A stretch of DNA of 64,000 nucleotides from Liolophura sinensis (lineage: Eukaryota > Mollusca > Polyplacophora > Chitonida > Chitonidae). Of the stretch, positions 12,782 through 26,700 are shown piece by piece. The first letter of the stretch is position 1, and every line of letters begins with the position of its first letter. The position numbers were made by a program, and so were the translations under genes. The notes beneath the pieces are model-generated. The model was not told the DNA's origin, did no database searches, and saw nothing but the letters and a program-made list of their open reading frames with translations. The stretch spans positions 35,075,608-35,139,607 of the forward strand of contig NC_088300.1 in assembly GCF_032854445.1 (NCBI RefSeq), read 5' to 3'.

Positions 12782-15700
12782 AGTGTCCTATTATATCAAG
12801 AAAATGAAAAGCTTTGAAAAGGTTTCTTAATTGCCATATGCTGTTCAGCTGCTTCATATGATGGCATTGTATGTTGGGCAAACTTATTAATGTCATACAA
12901 TCTACACCATTACAATACATTTCTGATCACAAAAATGAAAAAAAAATTAACTGTGAGCATCAAGTATGTAGACGTTCATCTTTAATTACACGCAACTTAG
13001 AAAATAACAGACGCTTGAGGTTTAAAAAAAAAATGTTCAACCGGAAATGCACTGAACTCAGATGCCCTTCAAAACACTGGTTGCCATCACCTAAACTCAT
13101 CAAACTCATCAGCTTAAAAACACATCATTTTTATGGCGCCTCCTTAATGCACTAGTTTGCTACCGGTAGTTATTTTTTTGTCTCCCCCCCCCCCCTCAAA
13201 TAATGACTTAGTAAGACTTTACATTAAGAGTATGATGAACTTTAACATTACAACAAGTTCAAAGAGGAGTGTGTCCAGTTTTTGCCTCGAGGGTTCAGAG
13301 AGACACTAACTGTGATACTTGAGGTAACATTGAGGAAGTGCTGTTTAATGAAGGCAGCTGGCTGCAGCTGTTAGGGGTAAGTGCACTGGAAGCAGCAGAC
13401 CTTGATGTGCCCCAACCCTCAGCCAATATGGTTTAGCTGATCGCACAGAGCCCATAATCAATAACAAAAAAAATTGGCACAAGTGAGCAAACAACAGCAT
13501 AAGAATAAGCCAAACGGCTGAATCAAACATGGAATTTCTCATGCTTTCATCGAGTGGCTGGTTTTGAAATAATAGCAGCTAATGGAAGCCGCTTGGGGAC
13601 TTGATGTTTCATGGGGCTCCAATCTTCACACTGAGGACTAAAATAACCAAGTGTTTAAAAACTGTCCACAGGCGCCCTAAACAGCACATTAGGCTCAGGG
13701 CACATTTCAAGTTGCAGTTAAAAATCTTATCCTCAGGGGAGGAATAGAATAGTGTTTCCCATGAATATTTAAACCCACATTATGAACAGTCACGATACAT
13801 ATAAAGCTGGCTGTTTCGTAATTACAGAATAGATACCCCTTTCACTTTTCTTCAAATGAAATCATATGGTCTCTAGAAATTCTCCAGAATTCTCTAGAAA
13901 TTCTGCTTGCTCAGATATTTAGGAAAATGTATGTTACCATTTCCATTTTTTTAGAACAAAAAAATCAGCTGACTGCTAAAGCAATGGAAATGCTTGTCAA
14001 CATGATTTACACAACAGGTAAATAAAGTTATTATCTCAGTGGGATAGAAGACAAGAAACCAGTATAAAGAAGCTGTCATATAATTAAGTGTAATTGTTCA
14101 GGGGTGTAAAATGGCACCTACCTTAATATCCAAAGTGAAAGCTGAGGAAGGAAGCTACGTTGATGGCTCAGTGAGCGAAGCGATGTCCCTCAGTCCTGGA
14201 CTCCATGGAAGGGGAAAACAGAGAGAGGAGAGAGGGAGGTAGAGCTGGGGAAGGCTGGGGAACAGAACCAGAGTGGCTGGAGAGTAGCAGCAGTGTCTGT
14301 AAGACCATCAGTGATCCCCACAACACTGAGAATCAATGGCCCATGCTAAAAGCTTTCAGTCACAAGATCTGTCTGTGTGGAGCAGGCTATGTATGGCAGA
14401 GGGGAGCCAGGCAGCCTGTGGTCTCTCAACTCAGCCTAAAGATACATGCACATACCCCCTCCATCTGATCAATAAAAACTACTTTCTGACTGAGAAGCAA
14501 TGACATCAAATTAAAAGATTTTAAACGTCTACCCTCATCAAAGCCCATATTTATCAGTCCAGCAAATTATAGGCTTAATACATTTTTGAAGAAGCTAAGA
14601 AGCTATGTCTCTTTCATGTGCCTGAGGAGTTCTGACAGTGGAAGGAAAAGCCATACAAATACATGTATATTGGAAGACACACAATCATTCTCTAAATTCT
14701 TAAGCCTACTATTATTGGGCAATAACATAAAAAGAACCTGAACTTGACTGATGAAAATGGCTTTGAATGAACCAGAAAGTTTCAGGAAATAAGAGGCTTA
14801 AAATTCATGTACATGTACCCAAGGCCACTACTCCATAATACCAGGAACAGTATGCTACTTTCTTTTCTGATGTCTGTCCTATTGCATAATCCCGTGTTTC
14901 AAAAGGCTTGACAATTGATGAACTTCGTGTAAGCTGACATGAAAACAACAAAATTTTCGAAACTACAGGCAGTAGCCAACTTTCACAATATTTGCTAACC
15001 CAACAGAGGTACCTTAGTATATTTACAATCATGCATACATGTAACTTTCATACTAAACACATTCAAGCTGTCAAAGCATGGTTTCTTTATATAACTCACT
15101 TGGTACACAATCAGAATTCAGACCTGTTGTTTTGACCTTTTACACTGCATAAAAGCTTTCCACATTCCAACACAATGTAATTAGTATGGACCAAAGGTTG
15201 TTGATTCCCTCAATATCCATGTATATGAACATGTGCAATACATTCAAAACATTTGGTCATGTGTCATGAAATATAGTCTTTTAGACTTACTTGATGCAAG
15301 ACATTTTAATCCCTGTCTTTTTTTTTAAAACCAACCCCTGATAATTTAAATAAAGATTTAGTTTTGGGAGAACAATAAATACCTCCTACACCTTCAGCAA
15401 TTATTTAAATATACATGCAATTGTACTATTCAAAAAACTGTACTAAATGGCAGATGTTGCAATTTTAAGCCCATTATTCTGGCCTAAATGATAAAAATAC
15501 CACTGTCCCTGCATGATTACTCTGCACAAATTTATTTTACAGTTTTATTCAACTTTGGACAATTAATTAACTAATTTATTTATTTGATTACTGTTTTACG
15601 CCATAATGAAGAATATTTCACTTATACGATGGCGGCCAGAATTATGGTGGGAGAAAACTGGGATTGGGCAATTAACAGGCCTAAATATTCCACATTCATT

Positions 15701-18092
15701 TATATATTCAGCTGCCATGGCCAACAGATCAGAAAATATCAAACTTGTTTTCATTAAAAAATATACCACAAATATGATGCCATGTCCTTAAATCTGAACG
15801 TGTATGAGAAGAATTTTAAACATAAAACAAAAAAATAACATAACATCATTTCATGGATGCATGTATTTGTAAGAAATGTAAGCTATATTAAAGATACTAT
15901 TCTGACAGGTGATTATGTACATTTCAGGTGGCACAAGCATGATTTACTATGCCAATCAAATAGAGTGCTGGGGTTGTGCTGTCCCTAATGTTAGATTTCA
16001 GCTTGCTGTAGCCACTTATCACACGAGAAAGGTGGTGCTCTGTGTCACCATCTGATGTCATTACAATGTGCTCAGTAATTAACTAGGGTCTCCTACACCC
16101 AAATTAGACACTGCTGACGTCAAAGCCACAGGAAATGGCACGAATACAGCAACAACTCAAGGTAAGAATACTTTGGGGGTAATGAGATATACCGATAATT
16201 TATAATGAACTGAATTATACTAATTACTTTCTTCACAGAATCGTGGCAATGAAAGTAAGTTATTAATGAAGTTAAATCTAAAGCAATTCAGCTTTTTCGA
16301 AATCTGACATTACAACAAGAAAATGTTGTCCATTTGCTGCTTGATGTCACCATTACATGACACGTACTGGAGGGTCAAACTGGGAAATTTGTTCATACGA
16401 TGGCCGCTATCATATACAATACTGGCAATTGTGTTAAAACATTTACATTTACCATCTGAATTATGGAGCTGATTCGACAACTATCATCATTGACATCATC
16501 ACTGCAGACGCATTATTTTTGGAAAAACCTGCCGTTTAAAGCAATTTTTACGCCCCAAGAAGAAAGCAGAGAAGCTTTTTTGTATTTTTATATATTAGAA
16601 CAACCAAGCATAATCCCAATTTCTTTCCTTACATAACCCATGCGATCTGTCAGCACAAAGGGGACATCACTGTCTTGTCAAAACTTTGTAAGTCAAAAAA
16701 ACGCATCTTAGTATATAGCATGTTTATGAAAATCCACGCCTTTATTTCTGCCTTACGTCTTCTTTAGAGTATCTTACTCTAGAACACCTGAACAGAAGAT
16801 TAAAGATGTTGTGTATTTTTTATTTAGTGCAAACGCGTGGTTTTAAAGTTTAATAATATTGACATGTGCATGTACATGTATGATCCTTATATACCATGTA
16901 GCATATTTCTGATGACAGCAAGTCATGTGAAGCTCATAACTACATACTAAGCTAAATAATTAATAGACAAACTTACTATAATAAGCTTCGTATTGGAAAC
17001 GGTTAATTAGGAATAAAATGATAATGGCTTAATTCCTCTTCACCAATATAGCAGCTATATACTGAGATGAAACAAGGTTTAGGAGCATGCTTCACTTGAT
17101 AATAAACAGTTAGTATATGGTACATACAGTGTGTGCGTGCTATTTAATGACAAATCCTTTAGAATTAGTGAATTTGTGCTTATTGATACTTCTGATTGGA
17201 GATCTTCATCAGCGCAAAGTTGTCAGAAATACTGAATTATATACCACATAAGCCTTTAGTAAAGAACTTCCATTTTATTTCAGCACTTTCTATCAGTCAA
17301 AAAAAAGAAAAATAGGAAAAAAGAGATGTTACATGTGCATATCATCTTGGTGAAATTCTTACATTATAATGCAAGCCAAACTATGTATTACCATTACTTA
17401 CTCACAATTCTTTGTGTTTATAATTATATACCAAAAGGATGGGTGTAAGGAAAATTCTAACTCCATCATCATGTCAAAGGTAACTTCTCAGCTCTTTGTC
17501 ACCATAAAAAGCAAAGAAAAAAATGTTGTATGTGCATAAAATTCTTATATCCGAGAAAGAATATACAACAATTGCTTACTCATAATTTTCCCTCTGTTTA
17601 TAATCACATGCCAAAAGGATGAGTGGTTACAATGATGGATGACACATTCATAGTGTAAAAGGAAGATGTTTTTTTAGGCCACTAAGGCCCACTAGTGGTA
17701 GGTACATATACTCAAGATCATGTGAAGTATGAATGCATGTCACTACTGTGCCACATCCTTTCTACCCCGCTAGTAAAAGTGGCCTCAACCAGTAGAGAGA
17801 ACCATTCAGCTTTTCCCAGCAATGTTTCTCTGCTTTGGACCCGAATCATTTAGTAAATACATGTGATACCCATGCGCTACAAAAGTGCCAAACATTTACT
17901 ATATTACCTGTAGATATGCCAGCAGGGTATAACACTGACACAGTAACACCAAGCAAGGCTTAATATCAGATTATAGAGGGCTATAATCTTGTCTAGGGTA
18001 CCCCTATCCCAGTCAGTGCCATTTGGCAATCCAGCCAGATGAAGGTACTACAAACCACTGCCAAAAATATCTCCTCTTTCCTAGAATTGGCC
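12782..18092. other. No gene established; one isolated splice-like signal and a SINE
   Basis: Mostly AT-rich DNA. A strong minus-strand 5' splice signal (GATATTAAG then GTAGGTGCC) ends near 14128, below a more GC-rich block at 14130-14450. It could be a non-coding first exon or a tiny 3' exon of the minus-strand gene to its right, but I cannot link it. A poly-C run lies near 13187. Nothing else is supported. Confidence 0.45.
15571..15661 (-). mobile_element. SINE-A, head-truncated copy
   Basis: TTTATTTATTTGATTACTGT, then the conserved domain through AGAATTATGGTGGGAGAAAA. Only the tail-proximal third of the element is present. No convincing target-site duplication. Confidence 0.8.
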
Positions 18093-19102
18093 CTAAAAAA
18101 ATAGCCTGTATGGGCCCACATGCCCATGCTGCCTACTTGAAGGGGGAATCAGCTGGTATGATGAGCAGATAGTTATCTGTGGGGCTGTGGGGATAGGGGG
18201 AGGGGATAGACTTCTGACAGTCAGCAGACACTATGGTAACCCAAAACCTCTGGTAGTATCAGCACAAACTTATATCCTGGATTTGTAATCTCACCAAACC
18301 TAACCTTTCAACTTAATTAATTTGCTGGAATTTATTCTTGGTTTTTGTTTCCATGACACCAAGTGCCATTTAATCCATCCATTATACATAGGTATGCAGT
18401 GAGCATTTGTGAAGTAGAAGTATACATGTATGTATATTACAATGTCAAATTTGAAATCATGTACATAAATGACATGGATATGAAGATAGTTCATGAGAAG
18501 ATAATTACCAGCTACATGTAGCTTACTACTTGAGCAGAGAATAGAACAGGCAGCTGCATGCCTCGATCAGTCCTGAGGACAAATGCTCCTATTTTACTGA
18601 ATTCTCGTTCTCTGTCAGCTAGCTGGCTATTTTTCCAGACAAGCCCTCTTCTCAAAAAGAGGAAAGAGTTGGACATGATTTAGTAATGTAAGATGCATTT
18701 ATTGCATGATTTTTCACTGGGCACTTTCCAACATGTAAAATGTACTATAACAGTGCCCTTAAACTAGCTTTCTGACTGTAGTTATTTCAGTCCTGGCTTC
18801 TCACACACTTCTGACAACCCAAATTCATTTCACACTGGCACAGCTTTTATGACAGTTCATCACAGTCGTTTATGTAATTAAAACATGTATAATTCTATAA
18901 TATAGCCATAAAATTAAAATCAGGCTCAATTACCCGTGTTACTTTCATTTTGCTCTTTCTCTGCTCTATCAAACAAGATAGCCATCACTTCCCACCCAGT
19001 TCCACAGTTGCTCAACAGACTGCAATAAATGCTACAAAACGTACAGCATCACATTTTTTGGCACACACCTGCTTTTTATTTTCTGAATGGCTGCTAATTA
19101 CC

Positions 19103-19146
19103 TCACACTTGGAAACAGTCTGGTTTCCATGGCAATATTATCAGAT
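19103..19146 (-). CDS. Candidate terminal exon of the unrecognised gene
   Basis: A good acceptor (ATACTGTCTGCAG) precedes 19146. With the single base left over from the previous exon the frame reads DLIILPWKPDCFQV and then TGA. An AATAAA signal follows only 23 nt downstream (19080-19075), which fits a last exon with a very short 3' UTR. A competing candidate is 18184-18093, preceded by a C-rich acceptor; it also fits the phase and ends in TAG. Neither can be confirmed without transcript data. Confidence 0.35.
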
Positions 19147-20773
19147 CTGCAGACAGTATAACATGGGTTTGAAGAGAAGTTTTAATGAAGTGACAAGTTG
19201 AGATTTGAATGGAATGCTGAGGATGGAAATTGATTTCACCAGATAGATGCCTTGATCACGTTTCTAGTGCATTAGCCACATGCAAAGCAAAGCCTACAAA
19301 TGTATTAATACAACGCAGTGTCACCACTGGTCGTTATTTTTGTGTAGGTCGAACTGCTGCAAAATAATGTAGCACTGCACATACATGTACATGTATGTGT
19401 GATATTGCGGGTCTTCTATCTGCTTGTCTATAGTTACAAGCCAACCAACAGCAATCAATATATATTCATGTTTATACTCAATATTACAATCTTTTCATTA
19501 GAGCTCCCACCTCTCACTTCCACTGCTACCCACCCACTACCCAACCATCAAGTTAGGTAAGCTATGTGGTGTCCATACAGGACATTTGAACCATCAGTCT
19601 GACACCTGCAAGCTGAAGCAGTTATATGTACATCACAGCTGTCATCACCTTTAGTCATCCCCCACCTACACATTTAACCCACCTACACAGTTCATCTGAT
19701 GTACAAGTGTATGGTCCACCACCTACCATCCATATACCATCATGCAGCTATCACTATACCATCACATAGCTGTATCTGCAGCCTCAGGTATCTATGTAAA
19801 TAACCTCAAGTTGCTATCATCTACCATCAGGTAGCTATCTATATACCATCAGATAAACTATAAATATCACCCTTAACATTTATTTTAACACGCCAGAGAC
19901 TATAAATAATATGCACAAAGGGCACACCTCTGATGGACCATCCCCTCGAGATACCACCTTTAACAATAATTACCTTAACACTGATGATATGATATGGGTG
20001 TGATATGCTCTGCCTGTATTCTGTACAGGCAAGCTAATAAAGTGGAATGTTAAGGGGCATAACCCACTTTTGATAATTCCTATTCATCATTTCGTAAACA
20101 AAGATGAATTATTAAAGATTTTTTTGATAATGGATGGACTAAGATGATATTCTTTGGTCAGTTTACAAAATAGCCGAGGGGTAAAATCAGACTGTCAGAA
20201 CTGATATTGCCACTCCAAATTCTTCATAAGCCACACAACATTGCTTTCTGTGCTGTTTTTCAAGGACACCAACTTCATAAAGTCAGGATGCAAGTTGTTA
20301 CATTAACAGGTTTTCAATCAGATCATATCATAAATCTGGGAAACATATTAAACAATTGGGTAATGTACCAGACAATAAATTATTTTTTTGAAGAAACAAC
20401 TCTATATAACAGTTTGGGCTCAATATCAAATATGAGCTGGGGTACAGTATCACAGAGAACCATTTTTGGCATGATGTGTCACATCTTACACCTTTTTCAA
20501 ATGTAGTCCCAAAGACAATTCCACATCATATCAGCCATATAACCACATCATGTATCATATTTTCAGTGTTTGGACTGAACTGATGCTATTACCCTGTACA
20601 GTTGGGTATGAGAGAGTAATGACCAATTCACAATAACACAATAACAAACAAACTGCAGGTATCATTCTTTAAAATGGCATCTTTGCCAGAGAATGTGAAA
20701 TCTTTTGAGTAAACATTCAACACCAGGACTAGATAGCTAGGAAAGAAATAGTTTTAATGAAATTCTCACTCAC

Positions 20774-23700
20774 CATATTTCTGAAGGAATGATGACTTTC
20801 TGGGGCATGTATTGGTTGAGTTGTGCTGATTAAGTGGCCTCGTTGAGCCCTGAAGACTATAGAGTTTAGGGCATGAGAAGGTGCCCCCTCGGTGTGTTTC
20901 TGTCCTCACAAAATCAGGCAACAGCTCAGCTAGATGGGGGTTCCTGTAACTCCTGAAAGTCAGCAAACAACTACGATAGGGGGTGAAAATTTCTGGACTT
21001 ACATGTACCTGACCTTATTCTCTTTGGCTGAAACAAGATTCTTCTATTCATTAACAGCATGAAATGCCTGAATATAATTAAGCCAAAAATCCAATTTTCC
21101 GTGTCATGAAGATGAGGTATGACAAGATTTTACGACATGTTTGAGGGCAGATTTACAAGGCCATAAGACATTGCATTTCTTCAACTTTCAAGCCCATAAT
21201 TCCACTTCTACACAATGGCACACACCATATAACCTCAGTTCGTTATGTGAAATTCTTCTTTTTTTTTTTTTTAACCTTTGGCTGCAGTCATATAAGTGAA
21301 ATATTCTTGAGTACATCATACAACTCCAATCAAAAAAAATAAGTAAATTAAAGCATTTGCCTTTAATTTCCAGTCCAGAAACACCCTATTCTGCTTCACA
21401 TTAGCATTTTTCAGCCTCTGCAAGGCATAGTTCCTTAGGTTCAGTGATTTCCGGGTAAAGATCTTAATCCATCTTACACAATAAACCAGGGCTAGTTCTC
21501 TTCAGGCAACTCTGTAGCATTGTTAAAGCCATTAGCCTAGCTGCCAGTGGTTTCCCTGAGGCGCAGATATGCAACGATTGTGGAACATTGGATGTTCATA
21601 GATTCTCACGCTCACTCTGTGAGGCTTTGGTGCCAATAAGCGAGCTGATAACGCTTGGCTCGCCGTTTGCCAAGTCTAATGTTCACTGAAGACCACTTGT
21701 TTTCCACCACACATAGGTATCATGTCCATTGTATAAGTAAAGAAAATTCTTGAGTACGGAGCTAAATAACAATCAAATACATAAATAATAAACTCAAAAG
21801 ATCTTCAATTTGGTTTGTCACTATATCTGTGACGACCACAGGAATAACTACAACTGGTGTAGACGAATGAAATAAGTCTGCTAGAGAATTATCAGCTACC
21901 TAACTTGAATGCCACTGAAAACCTTGATTTGCCATTACTATATGTACAACAGCAAACATATATACAAACATTGTACTTATTAATGACAAAGAAATCCTTG
22001 ATGGCCTACAGCAGCCATACTGGATTACTGGATTACCTGATGACAGAACTCAATACAAACTGCCCATTCACTGACCGTAAGCTATTTTACTGGTTAAATC
22101 TTCAAGATATCTTATTCACAAGGGCATTTGTGAAAGACGGATGGACGGACAAACTCATGGGGACCATAAATGTATCCTTTCACCAATTTTGTGACAGGGA
22201 ACAAAAATTAATTTGCGTTCAACAGCAATGGACAGCTACATACCTGACTGAGAATTATTTTAAATGCTGCAATGCACAACAATTACATGCCAAAAATTTC
22301 TTTTCTTTGTAATAGTTGTAAGTGATTATACCTGACTGAAAATCCAGTGTAGTCATTGGTGTGGTCATCGTAACTTCTGCCTCGTCTGGACTGAGGGGCT
22401 AAAGCACTTAGCGAGTCCCCATTTCTCTGAATAAGAAACATGACACTGATGGTTATTTACACTAGTAAGTATTGATGGAATATACACATATCTGGCATGT
22501 GCTGATTCTGGGGGGCTCTTGGTACAAGCTACTTAAAGCAATGAATGGTGAACGCAATGAAATATAAGACACTAAAACCATACTTTGTATTAAATATGAT
22601 AAACAAAATGGGACAGCAAGGAAAATAATCCCAAACTTACTTTATCAAAATAGTAAACGCTGATCACACATGTTCCAGGTTTATTTAATATCTTTTATGT
22701 ATTAAGAAATGTATTTGTCATAACACATGTAACTGTAGGAGTATTTTTCTGCACAGAAGTGTCAAACTATACAGGGTTTCCCCCAACAAAACCCCTGGTT
22801 CTTTTAGAGTATTTCAATAATACCACCCATGTGAAGGAACATATTGGGAATTGTAGCTGGACTTCCATGTGCAGATTATACACTCTGCTTCCTTGTTAGA
22901 TATGTCTTTAAAAAATAGCAAAAATATATACTGTGCCCAAACTAAAAGAAAAAAGGTAAATGGGCTGTCTTCCTAAATTACTGTATCTCACCTAAAGTTT
23001 GGTGTGTAAAAATGCTCATTCGAAAGAACATAAAGGCCTTATAAATTGAAGTGATCCTTTTGATGTCAACACTTAAGTTTCTTTTATAAGAGATTAAACC
23101 ATCTTCACAAAAAAACTCTCAATTGGCCCTACAGGGGGGATGAATCAATTAGAATCAAGACCTAACTTAAGGGTGGGGGTGGGGGTGGTGGAAGGCGATG
23201 AATAAATTAGAATCAAGCCCTAATGGGGGGAATGAAATCAATTAGAATCAGGCATAATGTGTCACTTGAAAAATGTTGAACTTTATAGGACAAATACAGC
23301 AATGTAATTCAAAGTCATTATGTTTATTGTTGACATACATGTATTTCTCTGTGTATCACAAATATTTTTGTAATCTTCATTTCATTACTGTGCATCACGT
23401 GGTATTGGCTTTGGTGCTTTAATATTGTCTAGTTTGAAGTCTTGTCATGAAATATTCATGGAAATTTTTTGTTCAAGTAAGAGTCTGAGTAATTTCCAAA
23501 GGTCAAGGATTTGTTACTATTACGTATTTGTAATTTAGCTGCTTTTCTGTTTTCGTGAAGAGAGTGAGTCGTGGCCAAGTGGTTGAGGTGTTTGTCTTTC
23601 ATTCCATAGAACAGGTAAAGTATACTTTCAATCTTGGTCTTCCACACGGAATTTGTTACTTAATTGCCCAGTCTCCTTGTTTGTTTATGCCTTGGTGACA

Positions 23701-26700
23701 ATAAGCGGCCAATTTGCACACACTAACGATTGTTAAAAACCACTTGTTTTTTGCCAATGTGGTATGCCTACATGCATCTGTACATCACACATAGGAAACT
23801 CCCTCAGTAACTTGCCGAAGTTCTGTGGATTACCCCACTATTACATGGGTCACTACCATGTAAGGGAAAAAATTCATGATTACAGTGTTAAACACCAATT
23901 AAAATAAATAAATAAGTAAATATTTTCAAGCACCTTGCAGAAAACTCTGTACCACTCCTCCATCCCAAGCATTTCATCCAGATCCGTACCGGGTATGCTA
24001 GTGGGACAATGGACTCCTCCAACCCTGAGTGACCCTGCCCCACCCACAAGGTACTCAAAATGGGTCATCCCTGAGTTGATAGCTGCAGTGTACTGTCTAG
24101 TGTTCATCCTGTGTATAATTTCATTAATAGTAATCGCAGGTTAGCTAATATTATAAACATAACTTTAAACACGTATCTTTTTAATAATAGCTGGTTAATT
24201 TGTGTCAAACCTCATTTATTTATTTATTTATTTGATTGATGTTTTATGCCATACTCAAGAATATTTCACTTATACCACGACGGCCAGCATTATGGTGTGA
24301 GGAAACCATGCACAGTTTGGGGGGAAACCCACGACCATCCGCAGGTTGCTGACAGACCTTCCCACATACGGCCAGAGGGGAAGCCAGCATGAGCTGGACT
24401 TGAACTCACAGCGACCGCATTGGTGAGAGGCTCCTGGGTCATTACGCTGCGCTAACCAACTGAGCCACAGAGGCCCCTGTTGAACCTCATACTTTCCAAA
24501 ATCATTCAACATTTGCACTCCCAGCTACAAAAAAAAACTATACACATAAGCATTAAAATGAAGCTAATGCCTTTATCGAACAGGTTGATCGATGTATTTA
24601 ATTTGTAACAACATATACAAAATATTTTTAAATTTATTGAAATTTTACAGAACAATTCTGATTAAAAGAATGATCTGGACCAATGAACAGAAGTTAAAAG
24701 TCAAGAAGTTGGAGATAAGTGAATAAGCCAAATCATCAATAAAAACACTGTACACGTACCTGTACAGTTTCAGTCACACCATGACTAAGGACTGCTCACC
24801 TGATAAAACCATAGGGGTCTTTGATATGAGCGTTGTGTAATGAACGTGAGCGCCCTAGTCTGGGGGACACAGGCTTTACACAGTCACGATCATCTTTAGA
24901 ACTCTTCATTTCAGACCCCTCGCGTACTAATGCGGGGGCTGCAGAGCGAACCAGCTTTCTCTGAAATTTAATTTTAATCAAATTCACAAATGATAAGAAA
25001 GATTACAGGTAAAATCAGCGCAGAATCCTACCATCTCACCCTCCCAAAACGAGAATGTCAGTAAATGTCCACTAAACACTTTGCTCACTGTAAATCTTCG
25101 ACCTTTTCAACCACCAAAGCACTTTTTTCAGTGGAATTTATGCATACATTTATTATGAAAATTATGCCCAAATTCATCTGTTGGTTTCATTAAAGAAGCT
25201 AGCTGTGCAAATTATTTCTCTACACCCCATAGTTTCAAAATATTGGTTGTACGGGCTGAAGAATTTGGGTATTCGTATTGTTGGGGGGGGGGGGGGGGGG
25301 GGCACTTCACTACAGTCTAATGGCAGAATTCTAGTCAGCTTTATAAATTGCACTGATAATTTTTTTAAATTCTTAGCCTTGAGGTAACATCAAAGTTGTT
25401 GTTTTCCCCTCTGAAAGAAACAACTGTAAAATTTCCTTGCCTAATACCTTCAATAAATATTACGATTACCATGATTGGTGTGAAAAAAAAAAAAAAAAAA
25501 AATTCAGGATATCAATGATACAAAAACAATCTATAAAATAAACCTTAGAATTCAAAGATTTAACTGAATTTAAATTGATCAGTTTGGAAAATTTTCCATC
25601 ATTTTTAGCATGTAGATTAAAAATTATTGGTGCCAAGAACTGTTTTTAACACTTGTTTCCACAATGGAATGGTATTTGCTTTTTTTTTCTTTTCGTTGTT
25701 GTTAGTGAAAAGCATCATTTAGAAAGGAATTAATAAGTTTAATGCTGAATAAGACTTAACCTGCAGTGTCCTACCCATAATACTTATGATAACTTGTGCT
25801 GCTTCACCAATCCCTCTGCCAAATTGTACTAGATGTAGTTCACTAATTTCCTTGGAACAATTCCTCTGTTAACTTGTTGTCCTAGCTCATCTAACAATTT
25901 CTATGCCTACTAATAAAACATGTTGTTCACTACCAATAATTCTTATGTGAACTTGCATTTGTTCACCTATATGTAACACTTGTTTATCTGCAAAAAAGTC
26001 TGCCTCTCTAGTGTGCCTGGGCTGTGGAGAACCCTGTTCCAATATCACACCATATCCCAAGGCCACAACCACTAATATGACACAAGAGCTTCAAAAAGTC
26101 AAACTGCATTCATTTAAAATCTTAAATGTACATACCACAAACACTGCTAATTCTAGACAAGCAAATGTACTTTTTCTAATTTTTTCTTTATTTCCAATTT
26201 CAGTCCCATTGTTAAATTCTGACACACAGATTATTTGACACACAAACAATGCTCTGTAAAGCCTATCTGATATTTCATACCTGTGGATTCAAACAATAAA
26301 TAAAAAATACATCAACATTATGCTCTTACATGTACCTCACAACAAATGATGACAAACAAAATTTTGGATGTGATTGCTGATATGTCAATCAATCAAATGA
26401 GATCATCAGACATTTTGCACTGATATAATTACACTTGAACAATGCTGCTTTATAAACTTTTATGCTTTTTATTATGCAAAAAAAAAAACACTGGGAAAAT
26501 GATTACTATGTGATGAATAAATGCATGGTATGGAAAAGACAGCTATACATCACATGTGGCAACAATACACATTGTTCATGAAACCCTCATAGTTGACTCT
26601 GGCATATCAAGCCCTGTAGAATTTCTATGACGTCATATACTACATCTTGTGCAAAGGAAGTGGCATTCTATCAACTGTTAAGCATTTCACTGATTACGTA

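Noticed and set aside
13345-13542. Hydrophobic minus-strand frame
   Set aside because: No usable splice sites and composition typical of AT-rich non-coding DNA.
21905-22312. 135-codon plus-strand frame
   Set aside because: No recognisable motif, no splice or promoter context, and it ends just before an exon of the minus-strand gene; likely chance.
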